From positions 186,001 to 250,000 of the forward strand of contig JADJMD010000009.1 in NCBI GenBank assembly GCA_016709765.1: a stretch of DNA of 64,000 bases, in the 5' to 3' direction. The position numbers and the translations under genes are program-made. Positions within the stretch are counted from its first letter, which is position 1. Every line of letters starts with the position of its first letter. This document shows, in pieces, positions 26,111 to 35,350 of the stretch. The stretch is from Ignavibacteriales bacterium. GTDB lineage: Bacteria > Bacteroidota > Ignavibacteria > Ignavibacteriales > Ignavibacteriaceae. The notes under the pieces were generated by a model. That model was given only the letters and a program-made list of their open reading frames with translations. It did no database searches and had not been told where the DNA came from.

Positions 26111-27370
26111 TTATAAACTAAGATTAAAGCTTAGTCCAAAAATATTTGCATAAGTATTATATGTGCCATTAAACTTGCCTCCACCAGGCGTATAAATTTC
26201 TTCACTATCATTTATAGTCAATTGTTTTCCTCGAATAAATAAATATGAACCTTGAACACTTAAATTCTCAAATATTTGTGCTTCAATTCCAAAACTCAAT
26301 CCAATTCTGTTAGCTTCTGGTAATGTGGGATTTAAATATTGAGATGACACAGGATTTTTATCATAATAAACACCGCCCATAAAAGTAGTTTGATCACTAA
26401 ACTTATAAGCTCCGCCTAATCTGACGATGTATGAGTCATCATATAATCTTGGACTTGAAGAAACATAGTTAAGATCAGTATAAGTAACTTCCAACTTTTC
26501 ATAACTTGACCAGCCAACATATTGAAAATCAGCACTTAACTTAACTTTTTCTGAAACATCTACGGCAATACCACCAGCAATATTTTGTGGCGTAGTTAAT
26601 TCTGCGACTATGTTGCCTTGTGGAATTCTGCTTAACACTTGTTCCGGTGCAGTTGCAGTTCCAGTTCCTTCAAAATTATATTTTACTTCGCTATGATAAG
26701 ATGCACCAATAGTTAAATATTTGCTAGGTTTATACATTATACCTGCATTAAATCCCCAGGCAAACATATCATCTCCTTCAAGGTGAACGAAAGCATCTGA
26801 ATTTATGAATACAGGGTCACCGGGATTTAATCCAATCGCACTTTTTCTTGTTATCTTTACATCAGCAAAACTATAAACAAAACCAGCACTTATTGAAAGT
26901 GACTCAACAGGCTTGTAAGCAATTACCGGTGTAACTATAAAAGTTTGCAGAGATGTTTCAACTGCAAGATATTTACCTATCCAATTCTCATCCCACTCTG
27001 TTCCTAATCCAAATGGAGTAGTAAAACCAAGTCCAACTGTAAACTTATCACTTAATTGATGTGAAGCAAAAAAATGGACAGGATAAAAAAGTAAATTCTT
27101 TCCTCGATATTCAGTAACATCAGGAGTAACACCTCTAAATTTACTGTTTGGAGCAATCAAAGATGTACCAAAAACAATATTTGTACCTTTAACAAATGAT
27201 AAGCCTGCACCATTCCAGTATACTGCAGACGGATCATTTGCAACGGCTGTAAATGCACCGCCCATTGCTAGAGCTCTGGCTCCATGCTCATTTAGTTGAA
27301 ATCCACCTGCATATATATTGGTAGAAATCAAAAATGCAGAAACGATCAAAAGAAATAGTCGAGATTTCAA
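26111..27370 (-). CDS. FadL/OmpP1/TodX family outer-membrane transporter
   Basis: The 419-residue protein has a signal peptide (to about residue 21) and then the FadL start GGFQLNEHGARALAMGGAFT, followed by NDPSAVYWNGAGL, the N-terminal hatch region of this 14-strand barrel family. It ends in an aromatic-flanked beta-strand (ANIFGLSFNLSL). Members take up long-chain fatty acids or aromatic hydrocarbons. The start is a TTG at 27370, preceded by AGGAGGAG with 5-6 bp spacing, which decides it. It is the first gene of a pair with the SGNH lipoprotein. Confidence 0.92.
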   Translation of the reverse strand: MKSRLFLLIVSAFLISTNIYAGGFQLNEHGARALAMGGAFTAVANDPSAVYWNGAGLSFVKGTNIVFGTSLIAPNSKFRGVTPDVTEYRGKNLLFYPVHFFASHQLSDKFTVGLGFTTPFGLGTEWDENWIGKYLAVETSLQTFIVTPVIAYKPVESLSISAGFVYSFADVKITRKSAIGLNPGDPVFINSDAFVHLEGDDMFAWGFNAGIMYKPSKYLTIGASYHSEVKYNFEGTGTATAPEQVLSRIPQGNIVAELTTPQNIAGGIAVDVSEKVKLSADFQYVGWSSYEKLEVTYTDLNYVSSSPRLYDDSYIVRLGGAYKFSDQTTFMGGVYYDKNPVSSQYLNPTLPEANRIGLSFGIEAQIFENLSVQGSYLFIRGKQLTINDSEEIYTPGGGKFNGTYNTYANIFGLSFNLSL

Positions 27371-27440
27371 TTCTCTCCTCCTGACAATAGTGAATGATAA
27401 ATAGTTAAGCGAAAATTAGCAATTTTTTGTAAATAACAAA

Positions 27441-27944
27441 TTATTTAAGACTAAACAGTGAAATATATTTTTCTACCGGTTTTCCCTCAGCAACAAATAT
27501 CTCTGCAATTGTTCCATCAATATTAGATTTTATTTCATTTTCCATCTTCATTGCTTCTAAAATCATTACAGTTTCGCCTTTTTTGATTTTTTCACCAACT
27601 TTTTTTAAGATTTTCAAAACTAATCCTGGCATTGGCGATTTGATCGATTTTACATTTGTGTCATTTTTTTTTGAGGCTGAAAGTAATTGAAATGCTTTTT
27701 CCTGTAATGTTGTCCGAATATTTACATCAAAGTTTTGATTGTTTATTTGAATTGATAGTTCATCATTTGAATTGTTCCAGTAAGATGTTTCATAAACATT
27801 ATTATCAATCTTCAATACAAATTTTGAATGATTCAACTGTATTAGCTTATACTCGACTCTATCATTATCTACTTCAACAAATTTTTCATCAATTATTTTT
27901 ATTTCTCTTTGACTATCGTTTATTCTAACAATAAAATCACTCAT
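27441..27944 (-). CDS. Biotin carboxyl carrier protein subunit
   Basis: The 167-residue protein has a poorly conserved N-terminal half and a C-terminal biotinyl domain (about 98-167) with the biotin acceptor Lys133 in EAMKMENEI. It carries carboxybiotin between a biotin carboxylase and a carboxyltransferase. It overlaps the biotin carboxylase gene by 8 bp. The N-terminal part resembles the carrier parts of propionyl-/acyl-CoA carboxylases or oxaloacetate decarboxylase gamma-alpha modules more than E. coli AccB. No carboxyltransferase gene is in the neighbourhood, so the substrate is unknown. Confidence 0.9.
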   Translation of the reverse strand: MSDFIVRINDSQREIKIIDEKFVEVDNDRVEYKLIQLNHSKFVLKIDNNVYETSYWNNSNDELSIQINNQNFDVNIRTTLQEKAFQLLSASKKNDTNVKSIKSPMPGLVLKILKKVGEKIKKGETVMILEAMKMENEIKSNIDGTIAEIFVAEGKPVEKYISLFSLK

Positions 27945-29430
27945 TGTTTTGCTCCCACCATTTATTATTTTTTATAGAAGTGATTTTTTTGGATGTAGTT
28001 TTTTGTTTTGATTTAATTAGTGTGGCAAAAACACTTGCAGCAATTTCATTTCCAGTATTAGATTTATCTATTCTTTTCACTGATGAATCTGAATGATTTA
28101 GATTATCGATAAAATTAATATCATACTTTCCAGTTCTAAACTCTTTAGTATTTAAGATATAACTTAAGAAATTTGTATTTACTATAATGCCGGCTATCTG
28201 AAATTCATTCAAAGCCCGATTCATCCTACTGATCGCTTTACTTCTATCACTATCCCAAGAAATTAGTTTTGCAATCATTGGGTCATAATGAATTGATATT
28301 TCTGAATCTGCTGCAAAGCCTGAATCAACTCTAACTCCAATTCCATTTGGTTCTTGGTAATGTAATATTTTCCCAGTAGATGGAAGAAAATTATTAGCTG
28401 GATCCTCCGCATAAATTCTACATTCCAACGCAAAACCATTAATCTTTATTTCATTCTGCTCGAACGAAATTTTATTACCGTCTGCAATAGATATTTGTTC
28501 TTTTACAAGATCGATTCCCGAAATCAATTCAGTAACGGGATGCTCAACCTGAATTCTGGTATTCATTTCGAGGAAATAAAAGTCTTTGTTAGAATCCATT
28601 AAAAATTCAATTGTTCCAGCATTAAAATATCCACAGGCTTTTGCTGCTTGTATCGCTGCCTCCGTAATCTTATCACGTGTAGTTTGATCCACAAATGCTG
28701 ATGGTGCTTCTTCAATAATTTTTTGATGTCTGCGTTGTATTGAACACTCGCGCTCAAATACGTGTCTATAGTTTCCATGTTTATCTGCAATGATCTGAAC
28801 TTCAATATGCTTTGGATTTTCAATAAACTTTTCAATGTAAACTTCATCATTTGCAAAAGATTTTAGAGCTTCGCGTTTCGTTGATTCAAATGCAGATTGA
28901 AATTCATCTTTGTTAGAAACTTTTCGCATACCCTTTCCACCACCACCGGCAGATGCTTTTAATAAAATTGGAAATCCAATTTTGGCCGAAAACTTAATAC
29001 CCTCTTCAGCATCTTTAATAGCTTCTAAAGTACCGGGAACAACAGGAACATTATGTTTACTCATTAAAGTTCGTGCTGCTGTTTTGCTTCCCATCATTTT
29101 TACGGATTTAGAGGACGGCCCGATAAATGAAATTCCGCTTTGCTCCACATCTTCAATAAATGAAGCGTTTTCAGAAAAGAAACCGTATCCAGGATGAATC
29201 GCATCTGCTCCAATTGATCTAGCAAGTTCTATAATTTTATTTTTATTTAGATAAGACTCGGAAGCGGTAGCTGCACCAATATGATAGGCTTCATCAGCCA
29301 TTCTTGTGTGAAGAGAAGTTAAATCAACATCAGAATAAATTGCAGCAGATTTAATTCCTAGTTCTTGGCATGCTTTAATTATTCTAACAGCAATCTCCCC
29401 TCTGTTAGCGATAAGAATTTTATTGAACAA
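27937..29430 (-). CDS. accC: Acyl-CoA carboxylase, biotin carboxylase subunit
   Basis: The 497-residue protein has the N-terminal domain start FNKILIANRGEIAVRIIKAC, the HPGYGFFSEN motif, the ATP-grasp loop KASAGGGGKGM and the catalytic FLEMNTRIQVEHPVTE. It carboxylates biotin with bicarbonate and ATP. The C-terminal extension beyond about 450 is longer than in E. coli AccC and fits propionyl-/methylcrotonyl-CoA carboxylase alpha-type enzymes. The start is TTG at 29430, decided by AGGAG with 5-bp spacing. It is coupled to the BCCP gene and lies 8 bp downstream of mutS2. The symbol is by family, and the real acyl-CoA partner is unproven. Confidence 0.93.
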   Translation of the reverse strand: MFNKILIANRGEIAVRIIKACQELGIKSAAIYSDVDLTSLHTRMADEAYHIGAATASESYLNKNKIIELARSIGADAIHPGYGFFSENASFIEDVEQSGISFIGPSSKSVKMMGSKTAARTLMSKHNVPVVPGTLEAIKDAEEGIKFSAKIGFPILLKASAGGGGKGMRKVSNKDEFQSAFESTKREALKSFANDEVYIEKFIENPKHIEVQIIADKHGNYRHVFERECSIQRRHQKIIEEAPSAFVDQTTRDKITEAAIQAAKACGYFNAGTIEFLMDSNKDFYFLEMNTRIQVEHPVTELISGIDLVKEQISIADGNKISFEQNEIKINGFALECRIYAEDPANNFLPSTGKILHYQEPNGIGVRVDSGFAADSEISIHYDPMIAKLISWDSDRSKAISRMNRALNEFQIAGIIVNTNFLSYILNTKEFRTGKYDINFIDNLNHSDSSVKRIDKSNTGNEIAASVFATLIKSKQKTTSKKITSIKNNKWWEQNNE

Positions 29431-29438
29431 ATAAACTC

Positions 29439-31784
29439 CTATTTTAATTCTGCAATAGTAATACCAGCGCCGCCAAATTCAATAGCGGCAAAATAATAAT
29501 TTTTAACTTTTTCATGATGTTTCAAAATATCCCAAACAGTTTTTTTAAGAACACCTGTTCCCTTTCCATGCAGAATCTCTACGCGCTCTAATGAAGTTTG
29601 ATATGCTTCATCCAAAAATTTAACGACAGTAAACTCTGCCACTTCAGGTTTTTCACCACGAATATCTAATCTGTAATTTACATCAGAAATCTTATAAGAT
29701 GAAAAATTATTTTCTACAACTGTTTTATTTTCTTTAGTTTCAAAAAGCTCGGATAGCTTAACTTGCATCTTAATTGCACCAGATAAAATTGTTGCTTTTT
29801 CTTTTGTTTTATTTATTTCAATAATTTTTCCAGTTGTAGCAGAATTATTTATTCCAACAAAATCACCAATTACAAAATTCTTTTTATCGCTTATTATTTC
29901 AACATTTTCTTTAAAAAGCTCTTTATTCTCAATTTTAATTTCTTGAATAATATTTTTCGATTCTTTAATCACTTCTTTACTTGCACCGGATTCTTTTATA
30001 TCCTTAATTACCTTTTCAATCTTCTTATTTACACTTTCAAGATAAATTTCACCTTCAGCTTTTACTTTTTTAAGTATCTCCTTTTTTTCCTTCTCTATCT
30101 TTTCGTAACTCTTTTTGTAAAGCTCGGATAAGCCAGTCAATCTTGAATTTTCAATTTCAAGTTCGTTCAGTTTTTTATTTAACTTATTTGACTTTTCTTC
30201 AAGTTCTGATAAGAACATTTCTAGATTGTGTTTATCAGAATCAATGTATTGTTTCGCTTTATCCAAAACATCATCACTTAATCCGGTTCTCTTAGCAATT
30301 TCAAATGCATAACTTGATCCCGGAACGCCTAGATTAAATTTATACGTTGGTGAAAGATTTAAATGATCAAACTCCATTGCGCCATTTTGCATTCCATTAA
30401 TATTGTACGCAAATACTTTCAAACTGCCATGATGTGTCGAGGCAAAAACAGTTGATCCTTTTTCAAGTAAAGTAGATAATATCGCTGCAGCAAGTGAAGA
30501 ACCTTCTGCTGGATCTGTACCGGTTCCAATTTCATCAAGTAGAACTAAAGAATCTGAACCAGAATTTTCAAGAATACTTTTTAAATTTTTAAGATGAGAA
30601 CTAAAAGTTGATAAATCATCTTCGATTGATTGTTGATCACCGATATCAAGTAAAATATTTTCAAAAATGTGAAAGTTAGAATTTGAATTTGCAGGAATAT
30701 GAATTCCTGATTGCAGCATTAGATTTAATATGCCTATAGTTTTTAGAACAACAGTTTTTCCACCAGCATTTGGACCAGTAATAATAACAACCTTATCATC
30801 ATTCAGTTCAAAACTGAGCGGAACTGTTAACTGCCTGTTTAATTTCTTAACCAGAATTGGGTGACGTGCCTCTGAAATAAATATTGGTTTTGAACCATCA
30901 ATCTGAGGAAAAGCTCCAATAATTTCGATTGAATATTTAGCGCGTGCAAAAATGGAATCGATATAAGCCAAAGTATTTAAAGATTTTTTAAGCAGCTCAC
31001 TTGAAAGTCCAATCATCTTTGTGAGTTCGCGTAGAATTCTTTCAATCTCTCTACGTTCCGCAAACGATAAAGAAATTACATCATTATTCAGATCAAGCGT
31101 TTCTTCTGGCTCTATATAAACTGTTTGGCCGGTTGCTGATTCAGAATGTATAAACCCACGTATATGTCGTTTATGTTCAGCCTTAATCGGAATTACCATT
31201 CGGCCATCACGTAAAGTAAGATAATCTTCACGAACAATATCGTCATCTTTTAGAGATTTGATTATACGATTTATTGATTTTACAAGTTCATTTCTTCTGG
31301 AGTTTATATCTTTTCTAATCTGTGAAAGTACTAAACTTGCGTTCTCTTTAACTTCGCCTAATTCAGTTATTATTTTTTCTATTTGATGTTCAAATAGTTT
31401 ATCTGAAAATAAACTATTCAGTTCATCTTTTAGTTTTGATTCATCTTTTAATTCTGATTTCAAAAACTGAATTAATAATCTTGAAGATTTAGCGAGCTTA
31501 AGAATTTCTAAAACTTTACTGCTTGATAAGGTAGCACCTTCAATTCTACTTTCTGATAGAACAATATTCAAATCTGACAAATAATCAATAGGAGGATAAC
31601 CGGTCTTAATAAGGATATCTTTCGCTTCTTCGATTAACATTCCTTCATTTGTTATAAGAGATAAATCTGACGAAGGATAAAGATTGAGGATTAGTTTTTT
31701 TCCGGTTTCTGTTATAGAATATTTTGAGATGTGATTAAGAATTTTTTTAAATTCTAATTTTTCAAGAACAATCTGATCTATCAT
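29439..31784 (-). CDS. mutS2: Endonuclease MutS2
   Basis: The 781-residue protein has the MutS core ATPase with Walker A ITGPNAGGKTVVLKT and Walker B LLDEIGTGTDPAEGSSLA. A long coiled coil (around 510-630) follows, and a C-terminal Smr nuclease domain starting at YRLDIRGEKPEVAEF with ILHGKGTGVLKK. There is no MutS mismatch-recognition domain, which separates it from MutS1. MutS2 is linked to suppression of recombination and, in some bacteria, to rescue of collided ribosomes. It overlaps the CvpA-family gene by 4 bp. Confidence 0.95.
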   Translation of the reverse strand: MIDQIVLEKLEFKKILNHISKYSITETGKKLILNLYPSSDLSLITNEGMLIEEAKDILIKTGYPPIDYLSDLNIVLSESRIEGATLSSSKVLEILKLAKSSRLLIQFLKSELKDESKLKDELNSLFSDKLFEHQIEKIITELGEVKENASLVLSQIRKDINSRRNELVKSINRIIKSLKDDDIVREDYLTLRDGRMVIPIKAEHKRHIRGFIHSESATGQTVYIEPEETLDLNNDVISLSFAERREIERILRELTKMIGLSSELLKKSLNTLAYIDSIFARAKYSIEIIGAFPQIDGSKPIFISEARHPILVKKLNRQLTVPLSFELNDDKVVIITGPNAGGKTVVLKTIGILNLMLQSGIHIPANSNSNFHIFENILLDIGDQQSIEDDLSTFSSHLKNLKSILENSGSDSLVLLDEIGTGTDPAEGSSLAAAILSTLLEKGSTVFASTHHGSLKVFAYNINGMQNGAMEFDHLNLSPTYKFNLGVPGSSYAFEIAKRTGLSDDVLDKAKQYIDSDKHNLEMFLSELEEKSNKLNKKLNELEIENSRLTGLSELYKKSYEKIEKEKKEILKKVKAEGEIYLESVNKKIEKVIKDIKESGASKEVIKESKNIIQEIKIENKELFKENVEIISDKKNFVIGDFVGINNSATTGKIIEINKTKEKATILSGAIKMQVKLSELFETKENKTVVENNFSSYKISDVNYRLDIRGEKPEVAEFTVVKFLDEAYQTSLERVEILHGKGTGVLKKTVWDILKHHEKVKNYYFAAIEFGGAGITIAELK

Positions 31785-32302
31785 TGGATAGAATCTTTTT
31801 GATTAATGTAACTTTTAATTACATCTTCTGTGCTTGGAGTATAGTCTTTAAGAAAATCAATTGACGTTGGAATTGCTCCATAAGCATATTTATATAACAT
31901 TGATGATTGCTGAGTTTTTTTATCTGGAAAATCAAATATATTAAGTAGTAAGAATAATGCACTTATAAAAAAAAGTAATTGGATAACGCCAACAAATCCG
32001 CCAATTAACTGATTTATAAGATTATTAACTTTATCAAAAGGATGAATAACTCGCTTAAGAATTGTTGTAATAATCATCAATGCAACAAAAAGGAGAATTG
32101 CCGCCATTATTTCGGCTAAGTAAAATTCTATATCAAATGCTGATTCTATAAGCTTTCCAACGTTGGACGAAAATAATATTGCAATCGTTACCGCGACTAT
32201 AAAGCCAAAAATACCAACAAGCTTTCGTACAAAGCCATCTTTAAAACCAAGTATAAAACCAATCGCAAGAGCGACAATAATAATTATATCTATAAAATTC
32301 AC
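31781..32302 (-). CDS. CvpA family membrane protein
   Basis: The 173-residue protein has four predicted membrane segments (near 5-22, 24-45, 62-85 and 97-122), and its N-terminal IIIVALAIGFILGFKDGFVRK matches the CvpA family (colicin V production accessory protein). Members are inner-membrane proteins without a settled biochemical role. The start is a GTG at 32302 just after the yqeY stop, and its ribosome-binding site is not evident. Gene order yqeY-cvpA-mutS2 is tightly packed (2 bp, then a 4-bp overlap). Confidence 0.85.
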   Translation of the reverse strand: MNFIDIIIIVALAIGFILGFKDGFVRKLVGIFGFIVAVTIAILFSSNVGKLIESAFDIEFYLAEIMAAILLFVALMIITTILKRVIHPFDKVNNLINQLIGGFVGVIQLLFFISALFLLLNIFDFPDKKTQQSSMLYKYAYGAIPTSIDFLKDYTPSTEDVIKSYINQKDSIQ

Positions 32303-32304
32303 TA

Positions 32305-32751
32305 CTAAACCAAAATGTTTTCAACTATTGATTTCACAATTTTACCATCTGCTTTGCCTTTTAATTCTTTCATAACGAGAGGCATAAGCTTAGGAAAATC
32401 AGCCTTACTTTTAGCTCCGATTTCATTGGCTAGTCTTATCACTTCACTTCTTACTTCCGATTCATCCATTTGTTTTGGAAGATAGTCCATAAGAATCTTA
32501 AGCTCAGCCTCTTCGCTGTCCGCGAGTTCATTTCTGCCGGCGTTGCGGAATTGTTCAATAGAATCCTTTCGCTTTTTTGCAGCAGTTGTAAGCATTTTTA
32601 ATTCCTCATCAGGAGTTAATTCTTTTGCTGATCCGCTCTTTTCAAATTCCAAAATTAACGCACGAATAGATCGTACAACGCTAAGTCTTATTTTATCACC
32701 CGACTTCATTGCGTCTTTTAAGTCTTGATTTATTTTATCTTTTAAATTCAT
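32305..32751 (-). CDS. yqeY: GatB/YqeY domain protein
   Basis: The 148-residue protein has an N-terminal helical domain (LKDKINQDLKDAMKSGDKIR) and a C-terminal GatB-like helical domain (FPKLMPLVMKELKGKADGK). This tRNA-binding module is found as a tail of the GatB subunit of the amidotransferase. The stand-alone form is conserved but not functionally settled, and tRNA-dependent amidation or tRNA binding is the usual guess. It begins a minus-strand run yqeY-cvpA-mutS2-accC-BCCP, separated from the ExbD genes by a terminator. Confidence 0.92.
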   Translation of the reverse strand: MNLKDKINQDLKDAMKSGDKIRLSVVRSIRALILEFEKSGSAKELTPDEELKMLTTAAKKRKDSIEQFRNAGRNELADSEEAELKILMDYLPKQMDESEVRSEVIRLANEIGAKSKADFPKLMPLVMKELKGKADGKIVKSIVENILV

Positions 32752-32768
32752 AAGCCCTCGTTAAATTG

Positions 32769-32802
32769 AAAAAGGCAGGCGAATAAAATTCAAACCTGCC
32801 TT
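32769..32802 (-). terminator. Intrinsic terminator after the ExbB-ExbD operon
   Basis: On the minus strand AAGGCAGG and CCTGCCTT form an 8-bp stem with a 15-base AT-rich loop, followed by TTTTT. It lies about 25 bp past the stop of the second ExbD gene and separates it from yqeY. Confidence 0.78.
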
Positions 32803-32826
32803 AAATAATTAGATACAATCTTAAAA

Positions 32827-33240
32827 CTAAACTTTTATCATAGCCGAATAGTTAATTCTTAAGCAAGAAGCTTTTCTTAGCTCCTGCTGTATATCTGTTA
32901 CAAAACCCATATCAGTATTCTGGTCAACTCTTAAAGAGACGATAACATTTGGCATTTCAACAGCTTTGTTATACATAATATTTTGTATTTCTTCAAGTTT
33001 GACTAAAGAATCATTAATCTGAACTCTTTTGTCTTTTCCAACCCAGATGTATTGAACCAACCGTTTATTCTCAATTTTTTCAATAGCTTTTGCTTCAGGT
33101 AGTTTGAAACTTACAAGAACTTCAACTTCTCTCATAGTTGTAGTAACCATGAAAAACAACAGAAGCATAAAAATGATATCCGGCATAGAAGAAGTTGGAA
33201 TTTCTGTCTTTGAGTTAGCTCTTCTTTTTTCAAAATGCAT
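32827..33240 (-). CDS. ExbD/TolR family biopolymer transport protein
   Basis: The 137-residue protein has one N-terminal membrane helix containing the essential Asp in SSMPDIIFMLLLFFMV, and a periplasmic domain (about 45-137). ExbD couples proton flow through ExbB to energise TonB- or Tol-type outer-membrane work. It follows another ExbD gene (33256-33783) and an ExbB/TolQ gene (33817-34509) on the same strand. This ExbB-ExbD-ExbD arrangement is common in Bacteroidota-type genomes. No TonB gene is adjacent. Confidence 0.92.
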   Translation of the reverse strand: MHFEKRRANSKTEIPTSSMPDIIFMLLLFFMVTTTMREVEVLVSFKLPEAKAIEKIENKRLVQYIWVGKDKRVQINDSLVKLEEIQNIMYNKAVEMPNVIVSLRVDQNTDMGFVTDIQQELRKASCLRINYSAMIKV

Positions 33241-33255
33241 TTCTTAATTCCTCTG

Positions 33256-33783
33256 CTATTTTTTTACTAATTCAGGTTCAGCAATAGAAATAATAATTGG
33301 AACAACTTCTTTTACCTCTTTTTGTTGTTCCTCATTTAAATCACCGTATTTTTTTCCGTACTTACCATTAGCGTACTCATCTCTAACTTCAAAATAAGCT
33401 AATTTAATCTGATCTAACGCAGCTATATAAATATTATATACAGTTTTTCTATCTGTCTTCAGTGAAACAATCATTTTCTTATTCTTTGGCAAATCGTTCT
33501 TGCTTGCTATTCTTACTTTCAATAGATCTTTTATCTGAAAAACCGGAACAACATTTCCATCGATCAGAACATCACCATTTTCATTCACAAGAACAGCAGC
33601 CATTCGATTTGGGTCAACTTTTACTTCCTCTTGATTTTCAACGATTTCTGGTAATGTTAATCCAAGACCTGTATCAACATCAATTACAGTTGCAACAAGA
33701 AAGAAAATCAATAGGAGGAATGCGATATCAGCCATTGATGAAGATGGAATTGAGGCTTCGCGTATTTTTTTCTTTTTTATCAT
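33256..33783 (-). CDS. ExbD/TolR family biopolymer transport protein (second copy)
   Basis: The 175-residue protein has a membrane helix with the conserved Asp in SSMADIAFLLLIFFLV and a longer periplasmic part that ends in a charged helix (NEEQQKEVKEVVPI) and a beta-strand. It is a paralogue of the following 137-residue ExbD; two different ExbDs may form a heterodimer inside one ExbB pentamer. It is the middle gene of a three-gene unit with 15-33 bp gaps. Confidence 0.92.
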   Translation of the reverse strand: MIKKKKIREASIPSSSMADIAFLLLIFFLVATVIDVDTGLGLTLPEIVENQEEVKVDPNRMAAVLVNENGDVLIDGNVVPVFQIKDLLKVRIASKNDLPKNKKMIVSLKTDRKTVYNIYIAALDQIKLAYFEVRDEYANGKYGKKYGDLNEEQQKEVKEVVPIIISIAEPELVKK

Positions 33784-33816
33784 TTTGATTCTCAGTATTT
33801 AAATATTAACTGAAAC

Positions 33817-34509
33817 TTATTTTTTAACTTTTATTTCATAAAGAGCATCAATCAATTCGATTGAGCTTTGTTCCATATCACCAACTAATCTATCAATTCT
33901 GGAAACAAAGTAGTTATAAAAAACTTGGAGAATCATAGCTACAACAAGACCAAATAATGTAGTTAAAAGAGCAACTGAAATACCTTCGGCAACTACTGCT
34001 GGAGAAATCTGAGCAGCTTCTTTAATAGCATCAAAAGCTTCAATCATACCTTGCACAGTTCCAGTAAATCCGAGCATAGGTGCAATTGTAATAAATGTAG
34101 AAATCCAGATTAATCCTCTTTCAAGGAAACCCATTTCAATACCGCCATAAGCAACGATTGCTTTTTCTGCAGCATCAATACCCTCATCAAATCTTAATAA
34201 ACCAGCATAGAATACTGAAGCAACAGGACCACTAGTGTTTTCGCATATTTTTTTTGCAGCTTCAACACCGCCTGAATTTAAAGCTTTTTTTACATCAACA
34301 ATGAATTTTTTAGTATTCGTTCTTGCTTTTGTCAATGTCCATAATCTTTCAAATGAAAAAGCCAATCCGATGATTAGTGATGCAAGAATTGGGTGCATAA
34401 ATCCACCACCTGCTGTGTATTTTTCGGTAAGGTAATTCAAAACTCCGCCATCACTAGTAGCTTGAGCTAAGACATTGAATATCGACGCGATTGTTGTTGT
34501 GAAGTCCAT
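33817..34509 (-). CDS. MotA/TolQ/ExbB proton channel family protein
   Basis: The 230-residue protein has three membrane segments (near 38-55, 130-155 and 168-195). The conserved channel stretch GLIWISTFITIAPMLGFTGT continues into VQGMIEAFDAIKEA. It forms the pentameric proton channel that powers outer-membrane transport with ExbD. A GGAGG (cctcc on the plus strand) lies 9 bp upstream of the ATG. It is the first gene of the operon followed by two ExbDs. The channel type (TonB versus Tol-Pal) is not resolved because no TonB, TolA, TolB or Pal gene is adjacent. Confidence 0.94.
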   Translation of the reverse strand: MDFTTTIASIFNVLAQATSDGGVLNYLTEKYTAGGGFMHPILASLIIGLAFSFERLWTLTKARTNTKKFIVDVKKALNSGGVEAAKKICENTSGPVASVFYAGLLRFDEGIDAAEKAIVAYGGIEMGFLERGLIWISTFITIAPMLGFTGTVQGMIEAFDAIKEAAQISPAVVAEGISVALLTTLFGLVVAMILQVFYNYFVSRIDRLVGDMEQSSIELIDALYEIKVKK

Positions 34510-34658
34510 ATAAGATAACCTCCTGGTAAATTAGATTTTAGTTCAAAATTGGTAAATGATCAATAATTTTCTTAAAAACGTGTGACTACAATAAGTATTT
34601 CAAAAAACAAAGTCAACAAAATAGTTTGGTCTTTATTATTTGGAATTCTCAAGTTTTT

Positions 34659-35348
34659 TTATTTATTAAACCTCTGTTTAAGCTCAATAATATTACCCGA
34701 CAAAAAATTAAAATGAGTAAATAGCGAATGTGCAAGTTCTCCTATTTCCTCGGGTTTTATCCATGAAGCAAAATTTGCGTTTTTCATCCATTCACGATTT
34801 GCTGAGGTATCGATTATAAAAGGTGCTATCGCATTTACGGATAAATTGATACTATTACCTTCTGCAGAGAGAGTTTTTACAAGATAATTCAGTGCAGATT
34901 TAGCTGCACCGTAAGAAAATTTCAGTTCCTCAGGATGATTTGCTGTATAAGCAGAGGTAAAACATATCGATCCGCCCATACTTTTTTTAACTAATGCAGA
35001 AAAATGTTTAGCAACAAAATAATTTGTTTTAAGATTCATATTTATCATTCGATCAAAATCTATTTCTTCAGTTTCCCAAACCGAAGTTCCTCCGTAAAAT
35101 CCACCAATTGTAGAATATAAAAACAATTTAGTTTTTTCAGTTGTTTTCACTTCAAACATTGCAGCCATAACATTTTTTTCAACACTCAAATCTTTTACTA
35201 CAAATTGTTTTATCCGTGGATCGGAAAATGATTCATCAAATTTGAAATCAAATAAATAGATTTCATCATAGTCTTTTGAGATAAAAGATTTAACAACACC
35301 TTTACCTAACTGACCGTTTGAACCAAATATTATTAGTTTATTATCCAT
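34659..35348 (-). CDS. Short-chain dehydrogenase/reductase
   Basis: The 229-residue protein has a Rossmann start IIFGSNGQLGKGVV with the glycine-rich loop and an acidic residue after strand 2 (LFDFKFDE), and the active-site SYGAAKSALNYLVK (YxxxK) with an upstream Ser (CFTSAYTA). The family uses NAD(P)H to reduce or oxidise a carbonyl or alcohol, and the substrate cannot be read here. It is 2 bp downstream of the endonuclease/phosphatase gene on the same strand. It is distinct from the SDR of the sugar-acid cluster at 50913-51725. Confidence 0.85.
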   Translation of the reverse strand: MDNKLIIFGSNGQLGKGVVKSFISKDYDEIYLFDFKFDESFSDPRIKQFVVKDLSVEKNVMAAMFEVKTTEKTKLFLYSTIGGFYGGTSVWETEEIDFDRMINMNLKTNYFVAKHFSALVKKSMGGSICFTSAYTANHPEELKFSYGAAKSALNYLVKTLSAEGNSINLSVNAIAPFIIDTSANREWMKNANFASWIKPEEIGELAHSLFTHFNFLSGNIIELKQRFNK

Positions 35349-35350
35349 TA

